NCBI GenBank assembly: GCA_015492645.1
Contig: WGER01000082.1
Coordinates: 1 to 64,000, forward strand
DNA length: 64,000 bases
Direction of reading: 5' to 3'
DNA from: Nitrospirota bacterium
GTDB taxonomy: Bacteria > Nitrospirota > Thermodesulfovibrionia > Thermodesulfovibrionales > JdFR-85
How positions within the stretch are numbered: position 1 is the first letter of the stretch; each line of letters opens with the position of its first letter. A model generated the notes under the pieces. That model was not told the DNA's origin. It ran no database searches and saw only the letters and a program-made list of their open reading frames with translations. This document shows positions 46,077-53,732 of this stretch, piece by piece. A program made the translations under genes and the position numbers.

Positions 46077-47494
46077 TGGACTGGTCTTCCTTCTTACCGC
46101 TCCTGCCAGAGATCGTGTTTACCCTGATGGGGTTACTTGTGATGACATTGGAGTTGCTTATCAGGAGGAAGGAGACAATAGCAATACTCACCATAGTCTC
46201 TATAGGTGTTACTGCCTACTTCATCCCTCAATCACTGGGGAGGGCCTTTAACGGCATGTTTGTATCCGATACATTCAGTGTCTTCTTCAAATACATCTTC
46301 TTTTTGAATCTACTCCTTACGGTTCTCATATCCCTTAAATACCTCAGGATTGAGAGATCGGAGTTTGGTGAGTACTACAGTCTCCTCATCTTCTCAACCC
46401 TCGGGATGATGATCATGGCCTCAGCAGGTGACCTGATAGTCCTTTACCTTGGACTTGAGTTAATGGCCCTCAGCACCTATGTCCTTGCAGGTTTTGTGAG
46501 GCACAGTGTGAGGAGTAACGAGGCGGCCTTGAAGTATTTTCTCCTTGGTGCCTTCTCATCGGGTATCGTCCTCTTTGGTATATCCCTTATCTACGCACTC
46601 ACAGGGACCACCCTCATACAGGAACTACCCCACAGGCTGACACAGGCCGAGCCAGTTGCTTCTGTGGTGGCCCTGGTGTTTTTGGTGGCCTCCTTCGGAT
46701 TTAAGGTCGCCCTTGTCCCATTCCATGTATGGACACCAGACGTGTATGAAGGCGCACCCACCTCAGTGACCTCATTTATGTCAGTGGGGCCAAAGGCGGC
46801 GGGCTTTGCCGCCCTGGCAAGGGTCTTCATAGTCGGTCTCACCCCTCTGGCTGCACACTGGCAGTGGATCCTTGCGATATTAGCCGTGGCAACCATGGCG
46901 GTGGGTAACATACTCGCCATCCAGCAGGTAAACATAAAGAGGATGCTCGCCTATTCCTCAATCGCACATGCGGGTTATGCGGTGCTCGGACTTGTGGCCT
47001 TCTCACCCAACGGGCTCTCATCCATGCTGAACTATCTGTTGATTTATGCCTTTATGAATATAGGTGCCTTCTCTGTGGTGATAATGATGAGGAGTGAAGG
47101 GGTCACAGGAGAGAGCCTTGAAGAATACAAGGGCCTTGCCAGGAGGTATCCATTTGTCTCTGCCCTTATGCTCCTGTTCATGTTCTCCCTTACCGGTATA
47201 CCTCCCACGGCAGGATTCATCGGGAAATTCTTTATTTTCAAGGCCCTGGTGGAGAGGGGCCTTGTCTGGCTTGCAGTTGTTGCTGTGATCTTCAGCGTGA
47301 TCTCAGCATACTTCTACCTCAGGGTGGTCATGTACATGTATATGTATGAACCTGAAATGGAGATAGAGGGGTTGAGCCTCTCTCCTGCTCTGGGGCTGGC
47401 CGTCCTGATTGCTGCAATTGGTGTGATAGTAATAGGGGTGTATCCAGAGCCTGTACTTACTGTGGCGGCAAATGCAGGGCTCTACCTGCCCTGA
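46076..47494 (+). CDS. nuoN: NADH-quinone oxidoreductase subunit N
   Basis: Third antiporter-like subunit, 472 aa. [38 protein letters not shown] and [17 protein letters not shown] are present. Last nuo gene; its 3' end overlaps queF (opposite strand) by 13 bp and no terminator hairpin is evident after it. Confidence 0.97.
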   Translation: MDWSSFLPLLPEIVFTLMGLLVMTLELLIRRKETIAILTIVSIGVTAYFIPQSLGRAFNGMFVSDTFSVFFKYIFFLNLLLTVLISLKYLRIERSEFGEYYSLLIFSTLGMMIMASAGDLIVLYLGLELMALSTYVLAGFVRHSVRSNEAALKYFLLGAFSSGIVLFGISLIYALTGTTLIQELPHRLTQAEPVASVVALVFLVASFGFKVALVPFHVWTPDVYEGAPTSVTSFMSVGPKAAGFAALARVFIVGLTPLAAHWQWILAILAVATMAVGNILAIQQVNIKRMLAYSSIAHAGYAVLGLVAFSPNGLSSMLNYLLIYAFMNIGAFSVVIMMRSEGVTGESLEEYKGLARRYPFVSALMLLFMFSLTGIPPTAGFIGKFFIFKALVERGLVWLAVVAVIFSVISAYFYLRVVMYMYMYEPEMEIEGLSLSPALGLAVLIAAIGVIVIGVYPEPVLTVAANAGLYLP

Positions 47495-47859
47495 GCCCCC
47501 TCACTGCTCACCCGTATTATGGTCTTTACATTTCCCCTGGGGTTAAAGTCACCTATCACCTCAAGGAATCTCGGCTCAAGCAGTTCCATCAGTCGGTTGT
47601 ATATCTCGTTTGTGGCCGCCTCGTGGGATATGTACCTGGTTCTGTAAGAATTGAGAAACAGTTTCAGTGACTTCAATTCCACAATCCTCTGGTCAGGTAT
47701 GTACCTGATCCTTATGGTAGCGAAATCCGGGTAGCCTGACCTTGGACAGAGGCAGGTGAACTCAGGAAAGGTGATCTCTATTTCGTAGTCCCTGTCGGGA
47801 TAGGGGTTATCCCAGGCCTCAAGTGCCGCCTCTTCTATCGCCTTTTCTCCGTATTTCAT
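47482..47859 (-). CDS. queF: NADPH-dependent 7-cyano-7-deazaguanine reductase QueF (short type)
   Basis: Reduces preQ0 to preQ1 in queuosine biosynthesis. The 125-aa length is that of the unimodular YkvM type. The thioimide-forming Cys lies in [17 protein letters not shown], and [20 protein letters not shown] is the QueF motif. Convergent with nuoN. No preQ1-riboswitch-like sequence is evident upstream. Confidence 0.95.
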   Translation of the reverse strand: MKYGEKAIEEAALEAWDNPYPDRDYEIEITFPEFTCLCPRSGYPDFATIRIRYIPDQRIVELKSLKLFLNSYRTRYISHEAATNEIYNRLMELLEPRFLEVIGDFNPRGNVKTIIRVSSEGAQGR

Positions 47860-47883
47860 ACCTCTGGCCTCACTTGAAATAAT

Positions 47884-47912
47884 TTGACAGTTGTGGTATA
47901 AATTATTATAAA
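47884..47912 (+). promoter_or_regulatory. Strong promoter of tRNA-Ile/tRNA-Ala transcript
   Basis: TTGACA (47884-47889), 17-base spacer, TATAAA (47907-47912), reading toward the hairpin and the two tRNA genes. Confidence 0.75.
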
Positions 47913-47973
47913 GGAGTTTGACTGAGACATTCCAGTTGGGTTATTATTGAAATCGTTCTTTCAAAATCGATCA

Positions 47974-48027
47974 GATGGGTCAGGAGAGAGGGAAGAGGTA
48001 ATCCTCTTTCTTCTCTCCTGACTCATT
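47974..48027 (+). other. 25-bp hairpin directly upstream of tRNA-Ile
   Basis: Bases 47974-47998 pair without interruption with 48003-48027 (four G-U pairs) around the loop TAAT. The hairpin ends three bases before the first base of tRNA-Ile. A long uninterrupted stem of this kind in a tRNA or rRNA precursor is a natural RNase III substrate, so it may direct processing of the 5' leader. Too long and without a T-run for an ordinary terminator. Confidence 0.8.
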
Positions 48028-48030
48028 CGC

Positions 48031-48107
48031 GGGCCTATAGCTCAGGTGGTCAGAGCGCGCGCCTGATAAGCGCGAGGTCGATGGTTCAAGTCCATCTAGG
48101 CCCACCA
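48031..48107 (+). tRNA. tRNA-Ile (GAT anticodon)
   Basis: Acceptor GGGCCTA pairs with TAGGCCC (48097-48103), anticodon loop CTGATAA reads GAT, T arm GGTTCAAGTCC, and CCA is encoded. 77 bases. Followed 48 bases later by tRNA-Ala. Confidence 0.97.
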
Positions 48108-48155
48108 TCTTAATGAGGCTCTGGACTGTTTGGACAGTCCGGAGCGGTTTGGTGT

Positions 48156-48231
48156 GGGGGTGTAGCTCAGCTGGGAGAGCGCCTGCTTTGCACGCAGGAG
48201 GTCATCGGTTCGAATCCGTTCACCTCCACCA
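48156..48231 (+). tRNA. tRNA-Ala (TGC anticodon)
   Basis: Acceptor GGGGGTG pairs with CACCTCC, anticodon loop TTTGCAC reads TGC, T arm GGTTCGAATCC, CCA encoded. In the spacer before it, GGACTGT and ACAGTCC (48123-48140) form a small hairpin. Ile(GAT)-Ala(TGC) is the pair usually found inside rRNA operons, yet no rRNA gene is present here. Confidence 0.97.
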
Positions 48232-48240
48232 TTTATTATC

Positions 48241-48267
48241 AAAGGGGCTGTGCCCCTTTCTCTTTTT
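48241..48267 (+). terminator. Rho-independent terminator after tRNA-Ala
   Basis: AAAGGGGC-TGT-GCCCCTTT followed by CTCTTTTT, ten bases after the tRNA. Confidence 0.9.
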
Positions 48268-48286
48268 AAAGAGGTCAAAGAGCAAT

Positions 48287-48353
48287 CCCTGCCGCAAAAA
48301 CATTCGGCAGAGGCGGGATTAACCCATAGATTGCCGAAATGTTGTTTTTGCGC
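48287..48353. repeat. Imperfect inverted repeat between tRNA and rpoD
   Basis: GCCGCAAAAACATTCGGCA (48291-48309) faces TGCCGAAATGTTGTTTTTGCGC (shown as two parts, 48332-48341 and 48342-48353), giving an inverted repeat of about 19 pairs with small bulges. Its beginning, CCCTGCCGCAAAAACA, matches the first half of the dispersed intergenic repeat. Confidence 0.55.
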
Positions 48354-48418
48354 AGGAACTGTCCCTTACATAGTATTAAACGAAAGATTAACGAGAAATC
48401 TGGAGGATAATTGATATC

Positions 48419-48447
48419 TTGTCAAGAATCCAAAAATAGGATATAAT
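48419..48447 (+). promoter_or_regulatory. rpoD promoter
   Basis: TTGTCA (48419-48424), 17-base spacer, TATAAT (48442-48447). An ATG starts five bases after the -10 box. Confidence 0.75.
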
Positions 48448-48452
48448 TAAAA

Positions 48453-48524
48453 ATGGAACCGGTTGAAGTTCCAAAAATTTCTATAGATGAGGTGATAATA
48501 GATGAGAGAGAGAGACATATTTGA
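48453..48524 (+). CDS. Possible 23-aa leaderless ORF overlapping rpoD start
   Basis: The ATG five bases after the TATAAT opens MEPVEVPKISIDEVIIDERE and ends at TGA 48522-48524, in a different frame from rpoD and overlapping its start by 23 bases. The rpoD ribosome-binding site GAGGTG lies inside it, so ribosomes translating it could expose or compete for rpoD initiation. A regulatory upstream ORF is inference. Confidence 0.35.
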   Translation: MEPVEVPKISIDEVIIDERERHI

Positions 48525-49914
48525 GGAGATAATCACCCTCGGGAAAAATAGAGGGGTGCTTACCTATGATGAATTGAACGAGGCACTCCCCTCTGAGTAC
48601 TTCTCTCCCGACGAACTGGAGGACCTGATGGACCTCCTCCAGGATATGGGAGTGAAGGTGGTAGATGAGCATTACCGTGAGGCAGAGGAGGCCCCGGAGG
48701 AGGTAGAGGAGTATGAGAAGACAGAGGACCTTGTACAGGCATACTTCCATTCCATGGGCGATATCTCCATCCTCACAAAAGACGAGGAGACCCAACTGGC
48801 AAAGGACCTGGAGCATGGTAGAAATATAATAAGGGAGATTGTGACGAAGTTGCCTATCTTCAAAAAGTTTGAGGCGAGTTTAGAGACAGAAGAGGAACTC
48901 CTCACCGAAGACGAGCGTACAGATGAGGTGATCAGGGTGACCCTGGAACACCTTGAAGAGGTTAACAGGTATCTACAGAAACTGGATGAGAGGCTGAAGG
49001 AGTATGGTGGACTGAAGGGGCTCAGGGAGAAGATAAGGCAGATGAAGAAAGAAGGGAAGGATGTCAGTGAACTGGAACAACTCTACAGAGAGGTCTCTTC
49101 GGAATACAAGAGGATTGAAGAAGACCTTGGTATAAAGATCGATGAGTTCAGGAAACTCTGGGAGAAGATCTCCAGGGCGCAGGAACTTGTTACCACTGCA
49201 AAAAACGAACTGATCACCAGGAACCTCAGGCTTGTGGTGAATATAGCCAAGAACTACGTGGGAAGGGGATTACCTCTTCTGGACCTCATACAGGAAGGAA
49301 ATATAGGGTTGATGAAGGCAGTTGACAAGTTCAAATACCAGAAGGGTTTTAAGTTCAGCACCTATGCCACATGGTGGATAAGGCAGGCGATCACCAGGGC
49401 GCTGATAGACCAGACGAAGACGATAAGGGTGCCTGTGCACATGATGGAGTTCTATAACAGGGTGACAAAGGCATCGAGAGAACTCACCCAGCAACTGGGC
49501 AGAGAACCAACCAATGAAGAGATAGCAAAGAAACTGGGTGTGCCTGTGAGGAAGGTAGAGGAGGTCTTCAGGGCGATCCAGGACCCCATAGCACTGCAGA
49601 CACCTGTGGGTGATGAGGATACAGAACTGGAGGACTTCATAAGTGACCGCAACAGCCCCTCTCCATTCTCAGATGCAGAGCAGGCAGAGATGTCAGACCA
49701 CATACAGAAGGTCCTGAAGACATTAACCCCAAAGGAGAGACAGGTGATAATGATGAGGTTCGGGATCGGGGTGGACAGGGACCACACCCTTGAAGAGGTG
49801 GGTAGACACCTGAATATAACCCGTGAGAGGGTCCGTCAGATAGAGGCGAAGGCACTGAGGAAGTTGAAGCACCCCTCCAGGATGAAGGCACTCAAGGTCC
49901 TGCTTGAAGAATAG
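48502..49914 (+). CDS. rpoD: RNA polymerase primary sigma factor
   Basis: Principal sigma factor, 470 aa. Region 1.1-like acidic N terminus (LTYDELNEALP, EDLMDLLQDMGV), region 1.2 (DLVQAYFHSMGDISILTKDEE), a shortened non-conserved region with coiled coil, region 2 with NLRLVVNIAKNYVGRGLPLL and the -10-reading FKFSTYATWWIRQAI, region 3, and region 4.2 HTH ending RERVRQIEAKALRKLKHPSR. GAGGTG precedes the ATG by seven bases. The consensus promoters described in this window are those this protein would read. Confidence 0.97.
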   Translation: MRERDIFEEIITLGKNRGVLTYDELNEALPSEYFSPDELEDLMDLLQDMGVKVVDEHYREAEEAPEEVEEYEKTEDLVQAYFHSMGDISILTKDEETQLAKDLEHGRNIIREIVTKLPIFKKFEASLETEEELLTEDERTDEVIRVTLEHLEEVNRYLQKLDERLKEYGGLKGLREKIRQMKKEGKDVSELEQLYREVSSEYKRIEEDLGIKIDEFRKLWEKISRAQELVTTAKNELITRNLRLVVNIAKNYVGRGLPLLDLIQEGNIGLMKAVDKFKYQKGFKFSTYATWWIRQAITRALIDQTKTIRVPVHMMEFYNRVTKASRELTQQLGREPTNEEIAKKLGVPVRKVEEVFRAIQDPIALQTPVGDEDTELEDFISDRNSPSPFSDAEQAEMSDHIQKVLKTLTPKERQVIMMRFGIGVDRDHTLEEVGRHLNITRERVRQIEAKALRKLKHPSRMKALKVLLEE

Positions 49915-49919
49915 AGGTG

Positions 49920-49943
49920 GACCCCGTGCAGGAGATCGGGGTC
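49920..49943 (+). other. Hairpin after rpoD
   Basis: GACCCCG pairs with CGGGGTC around ten bases, six bases after the rpoD stop. There is no T-run; it may still be a weak terminator or RNA-end stabiliser. Confidence 0.45.
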
Positions 49944-50039
49944 ACTTCACACTCCTGTCCAAAATAATCTGTGACAGATGAACGCAGGCGGTATGCCGCC
50001 TACCTGTTACACCTATTTTGGACAGATATGGTCACTTCA
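49940..50039. mobile_element. Small palindromic element with 10-bp direct repeats (MITE-like)
   Basis: TGTCCAAAATA (49956-49966) and its complement TATTTTGGACA (50014-50024) are terminal inverted repeats of a 69-bp element with an inner hairpin AGGCGG-TATG-CCGCCT. The sequence GGTCACTTCA occurs on both sides (49940-49949 and 50030-50039), as a target duplication would. The right copy overlaps the stop codon of the ubiD-family gene. It encodes nothing. Confidence 0.5.
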
Positions 50040-51479
50040 GATGCCATACTCCTTCCACCGCGCATCCACCAGTCTCTTGATCTCCTCAGACATCTCAATG
50101 TCATCAGGCCAGGGTCTTGTAAACCCCTCTGAGGGCCACTTCTTGGTAGCATCTATCCCCATCTTTCCACCATAGGCCGGCAGTGGTGAGGCATGTTCAA
50201 GGACATCAAGGGGGCCTTCCAGGATAACCACATCCCTTTTAGCATCTACATTGTTGCCCACCCTCCAGAGGACCTCACTGAGGTCGTGAACATTTACCCA
50301 GGAGTCCACAACAATGATAATCTTTGTGAATGCCATCTGACCCATCCCCCAGAGGGCATACATCACCTTCCTTGCATGTCCAGGGTAACGCTTATCTATA
50401 GAGACGATAGCGATATTGTGGAAGACGCCTTCAATGGGTAGGTTCATGTCCACTATCTCCGGAAGTTGCTTCTTTATAAGAGGGAGGAATATCCTCTCTG
50501 TAGCCTTTGCGATATAGCAGTCCTCCATTGGGGGTTTGCCAACTATGGTGGCTGGATATATCGCGTCTGCCCTGTGGGTTATACAGGTAATATGGAATAC
50601 AGGATAGTAATCAGGCAGGCTGTAGTAGCCTGTGTGATCACCAAAGGGACCCTCGAGCCTCCTCTCACCGGGTTCGCAGTAGCCTTCAAGTACTATCTCC
50701 GCATTGGCAGGGACCTCCAGGTCCACTGTCTCGCATTTCACCATCTCAACAGGACTCTGTCTGAGAAAACCGGCAAAGAGCATCTCGTCCACTCCTTCCG
50801 GCAGGGGGGCTGTTGAGGCGTACATCACAGCAGGGTCTGAGCCGATCGCCACCGCAACCTCCAGCCTTCTGCCCATCTGTTCTGCCCTCCTGTAGTGCCT
50901 TGCCCCATCTTTATGCATATGCCAGTGCATTCCTGTGGTTCTTTCATCATACACCTGCATCCGGTACATACCACAGTTCCGCTCGCCTGTCACCGGGTCC
51001 TTGGTGAAGACCATTGGAAGGGTTATGAACCGTCCCCCATCCTGGGGCCATGTCTGGAGTATGGGGAAGACATCCAGCGATGGTTTCTCTCTTATTATAA
51101 CCTCCTTACAGGGACCATCCTTCACATATTTGGGCAGGAAGTCAGCAAGTTTTTTCAGTTTCGGGAGTTGTTTCAACTTTCCCACAAGGTTTGTGGGGAT
51201 CTCTGGTTCCAGAAACTCGAGCATCCTCTGCCCAATCTCGTCCAGGTCTTCCACCTCAAGGGCGAGTTTCATCCTCTCAAAGGAACCGAAGAGATTTACC
51301 ACGCAGGGAAATCTGGCGCCCTTTGGTTTCTCAAAAAAAAGTGCAGGCCCACCTGACTTGACCACCCTGTCGTTTATCTCTGCAATCTCAAGGACAGGGT
51401 CAACCTCTACAGAGACCCTCTTCAGGAGTCTCCTGTCTTCCAGTGTCCTCATAAATTCTCTGAGGTCTCGATAGGCCAT
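50037..51479 (-). CDS. UbiD-family prenylated-FMN decarboxylase
   Basis: Decarboxylase of the UbiD superfamily, 480 aa, using prenylated FMN on aromatic or unsaturated acids. The N terminus YRDLREFMRTLEDRRLLKRV, the metal/prFMN region MYRMQVYDERTTGMHWHMHK, and EGPFGDHTGYYSLPDYYPVF are clear. In anaerobes without ubiquinone such a protein is most often the decarboxylase of menaquinone synthesis, which suits the Complex I and NrfD context; this assignment is inference. No ubiX-like gene is adjacent. The stop codon lies in a 10-bp repeat that flanks the 69-bp palindromic element. Confidence 0.9.
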   Translation of the reverse strand: MAYRDLREFMRTLEDRRLLKRVSVEVDPVLEIAEINDRVVKSGGPALFFEKPKGARFPCVVNLFGSFERMKLALEVEDLDEIGQRMLEFLEPEIPTNLVGKLKQLPKLKKLADFLPKYVKDGPCKEVIIREKPSLDVFPILQTWPQDGGRFITLPMVFTKDPVTGERNCGMYRMQVYDERTTGMHWHMHKDGARHYRRAEQMGRRLEVAVAIGSDPAVMYASTAPLPEGVDEMLFAGFLRQSPVEMVKCETVDLEVPANAEIVLEGYCEPGERRLEGPFGDHTGYYSLPDYYPVFHITCITHRADAIYPATIVGKPPMEDCYIAKATERIFLPLIKKQLPEIVDMNLPIEGVFHNIAIVSIDKRYPGHARKVMYALWGMGQMAFTKIIIVVDSWVNVHDLSEVLWRVGNNVDAKRDVVILEGPLDVLEHASPLPAYGGKMGIDATKKWPSEGFTRPWPDDIEMSEEIKRLVDARWKEYGI

Positions 51480-51519
51480 ACAATATTAAAGCAGAAATCA
51501 TGTAATGAGGTAAATACAG

Positions 51520-51548
51520 CGATTCAGCCCTGAATTGCCGTTAGGATA
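51520..51548 (-). repeat. Dispersed intergenic repeat, partial copy D
   Basis: On the minus strand it reads TCCTAACGGCAATT (51546-51533), then CAGGGCTGAATCG, matching the second half of copies A to C. Lies between the ubiD-family and M28 genes. Confidence 0.5.
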
Positions 51549-51576
51549 TAATATCCTGGACCTGGAGGCTGGAAGT

Positions 51577-52446
51577 ATGACCGTCTCAAGGGAAAGGATA
51601 CTTGAGTGGGTGAAGAGGGTTGAGGGGTTTCGTGATGGTACCTTTCATTATGAAGCCCTCCAGCAGACTGCCCTGTTATTGGAGAGGGAGTTTGAGTCAA
51701 TGGGTTTTGTGGTGGATACAGACGACCTGGTTTTCAGGGGGAGACATTACTCGAATATAGTCGCAACGGGTTCTGGAATAAACAGATCACGCAATTGGGT
51801 CCTGGTGGGTGCCCATTATGATGCCGTGGCGGGCAGCCCTGGTGCTGATGACAATGCCTCTGGCGTGGCTGTTATGCTTGAGGTGGCAAGACAACTGGGA
51901 CCAAAAGAGGGATTAAAGTTTGTCGCCTTTACACTGGAAGAGCCTCAACCCGGTGCAGGCAGTTTCCTGATAGGCAGTAAACACTTTGTCAAGGAGATGG
52001 TCTCCTCAGGCCACACCTACAGAGCCGTTTTTGTTCTTGAATCAGTAGGTTACATAAGCACACAACAGGGGAGTCAACAGTTGCCCCCATTTGTGAGAGG
52101 CCCTAAGGTGGGTGATTTTATAGGTATTATAGGTAACAGAAAGGCGAGGCCCATTGTGAGGTTGTTTGAGGAGATGAGTGCAAAATATGTACCTACACTG
52201 AAGGTGCAGAGACATATTGTGAGGATGAATGGCTTTCTTGTACCACCCACAAGATTCAGTGACCATGCCCCTTTCTGGGATGCTGGCTTTCCTGCGGTTA
52301 TGCTTACTGATACTGCCATGTTTCGCAATCCCAACTATCATACTCCTCTTGATACATCGGATACCCTCTCAGTGGAGTTTATGGCATCTGTTGGTGAGGC
52401 CCTCCTATGGACAGTCCTGGGACTTCTTGAGGCAAAGAGAGAGTAA
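51577..52446 (+). CDS. M28-family metallopeptidase
   Basis: Zinc-dependent aminopeptidase-like hydrolase, 289 aa. Ligands and catalytic residues: GAHYDAVAGSPGADDNASG (His, Asp, bridging Asp), FTLEEPQPGAG (catalytic Glu pair), a central Asp region, and NYHTPLDT with the last His. No signal peptide is visible from the chosen ATG at 51577, which has GGAGG eight bases upstream; a longer frame begins at 51535. A cytosolic peptidase or a glutaminyl-cyclase-like enzyme remain options. Confidence 0.85.
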   Translation: MTVSRERILEWVKRVEGFRDGTFHYEALQQTALLLEREFESMGFVVDTDDLVFRGRHYSNIVATGSGINRSRNWVLVGAHYDAVAGSPGADDNASGVAVMLEVARQLGPKEGLKFVAFTLEEPQPGAGSFLIGSKHFVKEMVSSGHTYRAVFVLESVGYISTQQGSQQLPPFVRGPKVGDFIGIIGNRKARPIVRLFEEMSAKYVPTLKVQRHIVRMNGFLVPPTRFSDHAPFWDAGFPAVMLTDTAMFRNPNYHTPLDTSDTLSVEFMASVGEALLWTVLGLLEAKRE

Positions 52447-52481
52447 AAGATGTGGTATGTTTTTTGCTTAAAAATAAACAG

Positions 52482-53222
52482 ATGAAGGGGCTGGTGATAT
52501 TCATAGGGGATAACACCTCAATAGGTACATTCAAGTCTCTCCATGATTCGATTAACATCCAGACAGAAGATATTCCTCTGAGTGAGGCGCTAAATAGTAA
52601 TTTTAACAAGAATCCTGATGTGGTAGTCCTTGATTGTGGAAGGAGGTTTTTTGAGGGACTTCATCTGGTGAAGAAGATAAAGAGTGTCTCTCCAAGTTCT
52701 GTAATAATATTTGTATCTGAACCCATGTCAAATGATACCCCTCTCAAGGTCTTCAAGGCAGGTGCGAGGGAGTATCTGCCGAAACCCATAAATCTGGAGA
52801 GGTTGAAGGTGATAATACAGGAGTTTATCAGGCTTAAGAAGGCGACCAGGGAAAGGAGAGTTCCCTATCATGATGTCCTGGAATCTGAAGTCTTTTCTAT
52901 AGACAGTATAAACCTCGTTCTGAACTACATAGAGGAGAACCTCTCCGAGGATATCAGCCTCTCAAAACTCGCTGACATAGCATCTCTCAGTAAGTATCAC
53001 TTCTGCAGGGTCTTTAAGGCAAGAGTGGGACTCTCACCAATGAAATACCTTTGTCAGAGGAGATTGGAGAAGGCAAAGGAACTCCTTCAAAAGATGGATC
53101 TACCAGTGGCTGCTGTGGCTGCTGAAGTTGGATTCAATGATATAGGGAACTTTGTTAAGAAGTTCAAGGCCTATACAGGGATTACCCCCTCTGGATATAA
53201 GAAGATGTTTAGAAGGTCTTAA
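52482..53222 (+). CDS. AraC-type response regulator
   Basis: 246-aa paralogue of the regulator at 24464. The receiver domain is apparently functional: phosphoacceptor Asp in DVVVLDCGRR and Lys in GAREYLPKPIN. The C-terminal AraC domain has both HTH motifs (ISLSKLADIASLSKYHFCRV, VAAVAAEVGFNDIGNFVKKF). No histidine kinase is adjacent, so it is an orphan. The GTG at 52452 would add ten residues that have no counterpart in the paralogue; ATG 52482 (MKGLVIFIGD) aligns with the paralogue start. Confidence 0.85.
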   Translation: MKGLVIFIGDNTSIGTFKSLHDSINIQTEDIPLSEALNSNFNKNPDVVVLDCGRRFFEGLHLVKKIKSVSPSSVIIFVSEPMSNDTPLKVFKAGAREYLPKPINLERLKVIIQEFIRLKKATRERRVPYHDVLESEVFSIDSINLVLNYIEENLSEDISLSKLADIASLSKYHFCRVFKARVGLSPMKYLCQRRLEKAKELLQKMDLPVAAVAAEVGFNDIGNFVKKFKAYTGITPSGYKKMFRRS

Positions 53223-53372
53223 ACTCGGGAACTACTGGGGGATTTTTCACAATTTGTGCCATTTCACTCAGCGGGGGGTAGCAATTTTAGACAATAGAAA
53301 GGCAATTTTGGTGTAGACATAAGAGCGGGGGAAATTATATCATGTTAAAGACCTAACTTCGATGGGGGTAAA

Positions 53373-53651
53373 ATGAGACAGGAGCGGAGAAAGTCTCAGA
53401 GGATGTTTTATTTTTCTCAGGTCTCATTGGTCACAAAGAATTCTAACGAAGAACTGAAGGCGATAACTCTGAACATCAGCGATGGTGGTCTATGTCTCTA
53501 CTCGTACAGTCCCCTTGAGAGGGAGGTAGAGGTAGAGGTTAGATCAAGGGAGCCGAGTTTGAACAAAAGGACCGGTGTTGTGAGATGGGTGCAACGACTC
53601 ACAAACGAGGTCTACAAGGTTGGTCTGATGTACAAACCCTGTACCACCTGA
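53373..53651 (+). CDS. PilZ-domain c-di-GMP-binding protein
   Basis: Single-domain 92-aa PilZ protein. The c-di-GMP-binding motifs are RRKSQR at the N terminus (RxxxR) and NISDGGLCL (D/NxSxxG). Such stand-alone receptors adjust motility, adhesion or polysaccharide systems. A diguanylate cyclase is encoded at 16177. GGGGGT before the ATG is the ribosome-binding site. Its stop codon sits inside a small hairpin (53644-53666). Confidence 0.88.
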   Translation: MRQERRKSQRMFYFSQVSLVTKNSNEELKAITLNISDGGLCLYSYSPLEREVEVEVRSREPSLNKRTGVVRWVQRLTNEVYKVGLMYKPCTT

Positions 53652-53699
53652 TCCTGTAACAGGTGGGCCTTGGAGATTTTATATTATCCAGCCGATTGG

Positions 53700-53732
53700 A
53701 AGGGCAGCCCTCAGGGCTGCCCTTAAATTTTT
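53700..53732 (+). terminator. Rho-independent terminator after PilZ gene
   Basis: Perfect 11-bp stem AAGGGCAGCCC/GGGCTGCCCTT with loop TCA, followed by AAATTTTT on the plus strand. A smaller hairpin CCACCTG/CAGGTGG lies at 53644-53666. Confidence 0.85.

Noticed and set aside
47860..47900. A preQ1 riboswitch upstream of queF
   Set aside because: The leader is short and AT-rich with no hairpin plus A-rich tail typical of preQ1 aptamers; its other strand is the tRNA promoter.
53223..53372. A c-di-GMP riboswitch upstream of the PilZ gene
   Set aside because: The conserved GEMM-type core and tetraloop receptor sequences are not present; only AT-rich and G-run sequence is seen.
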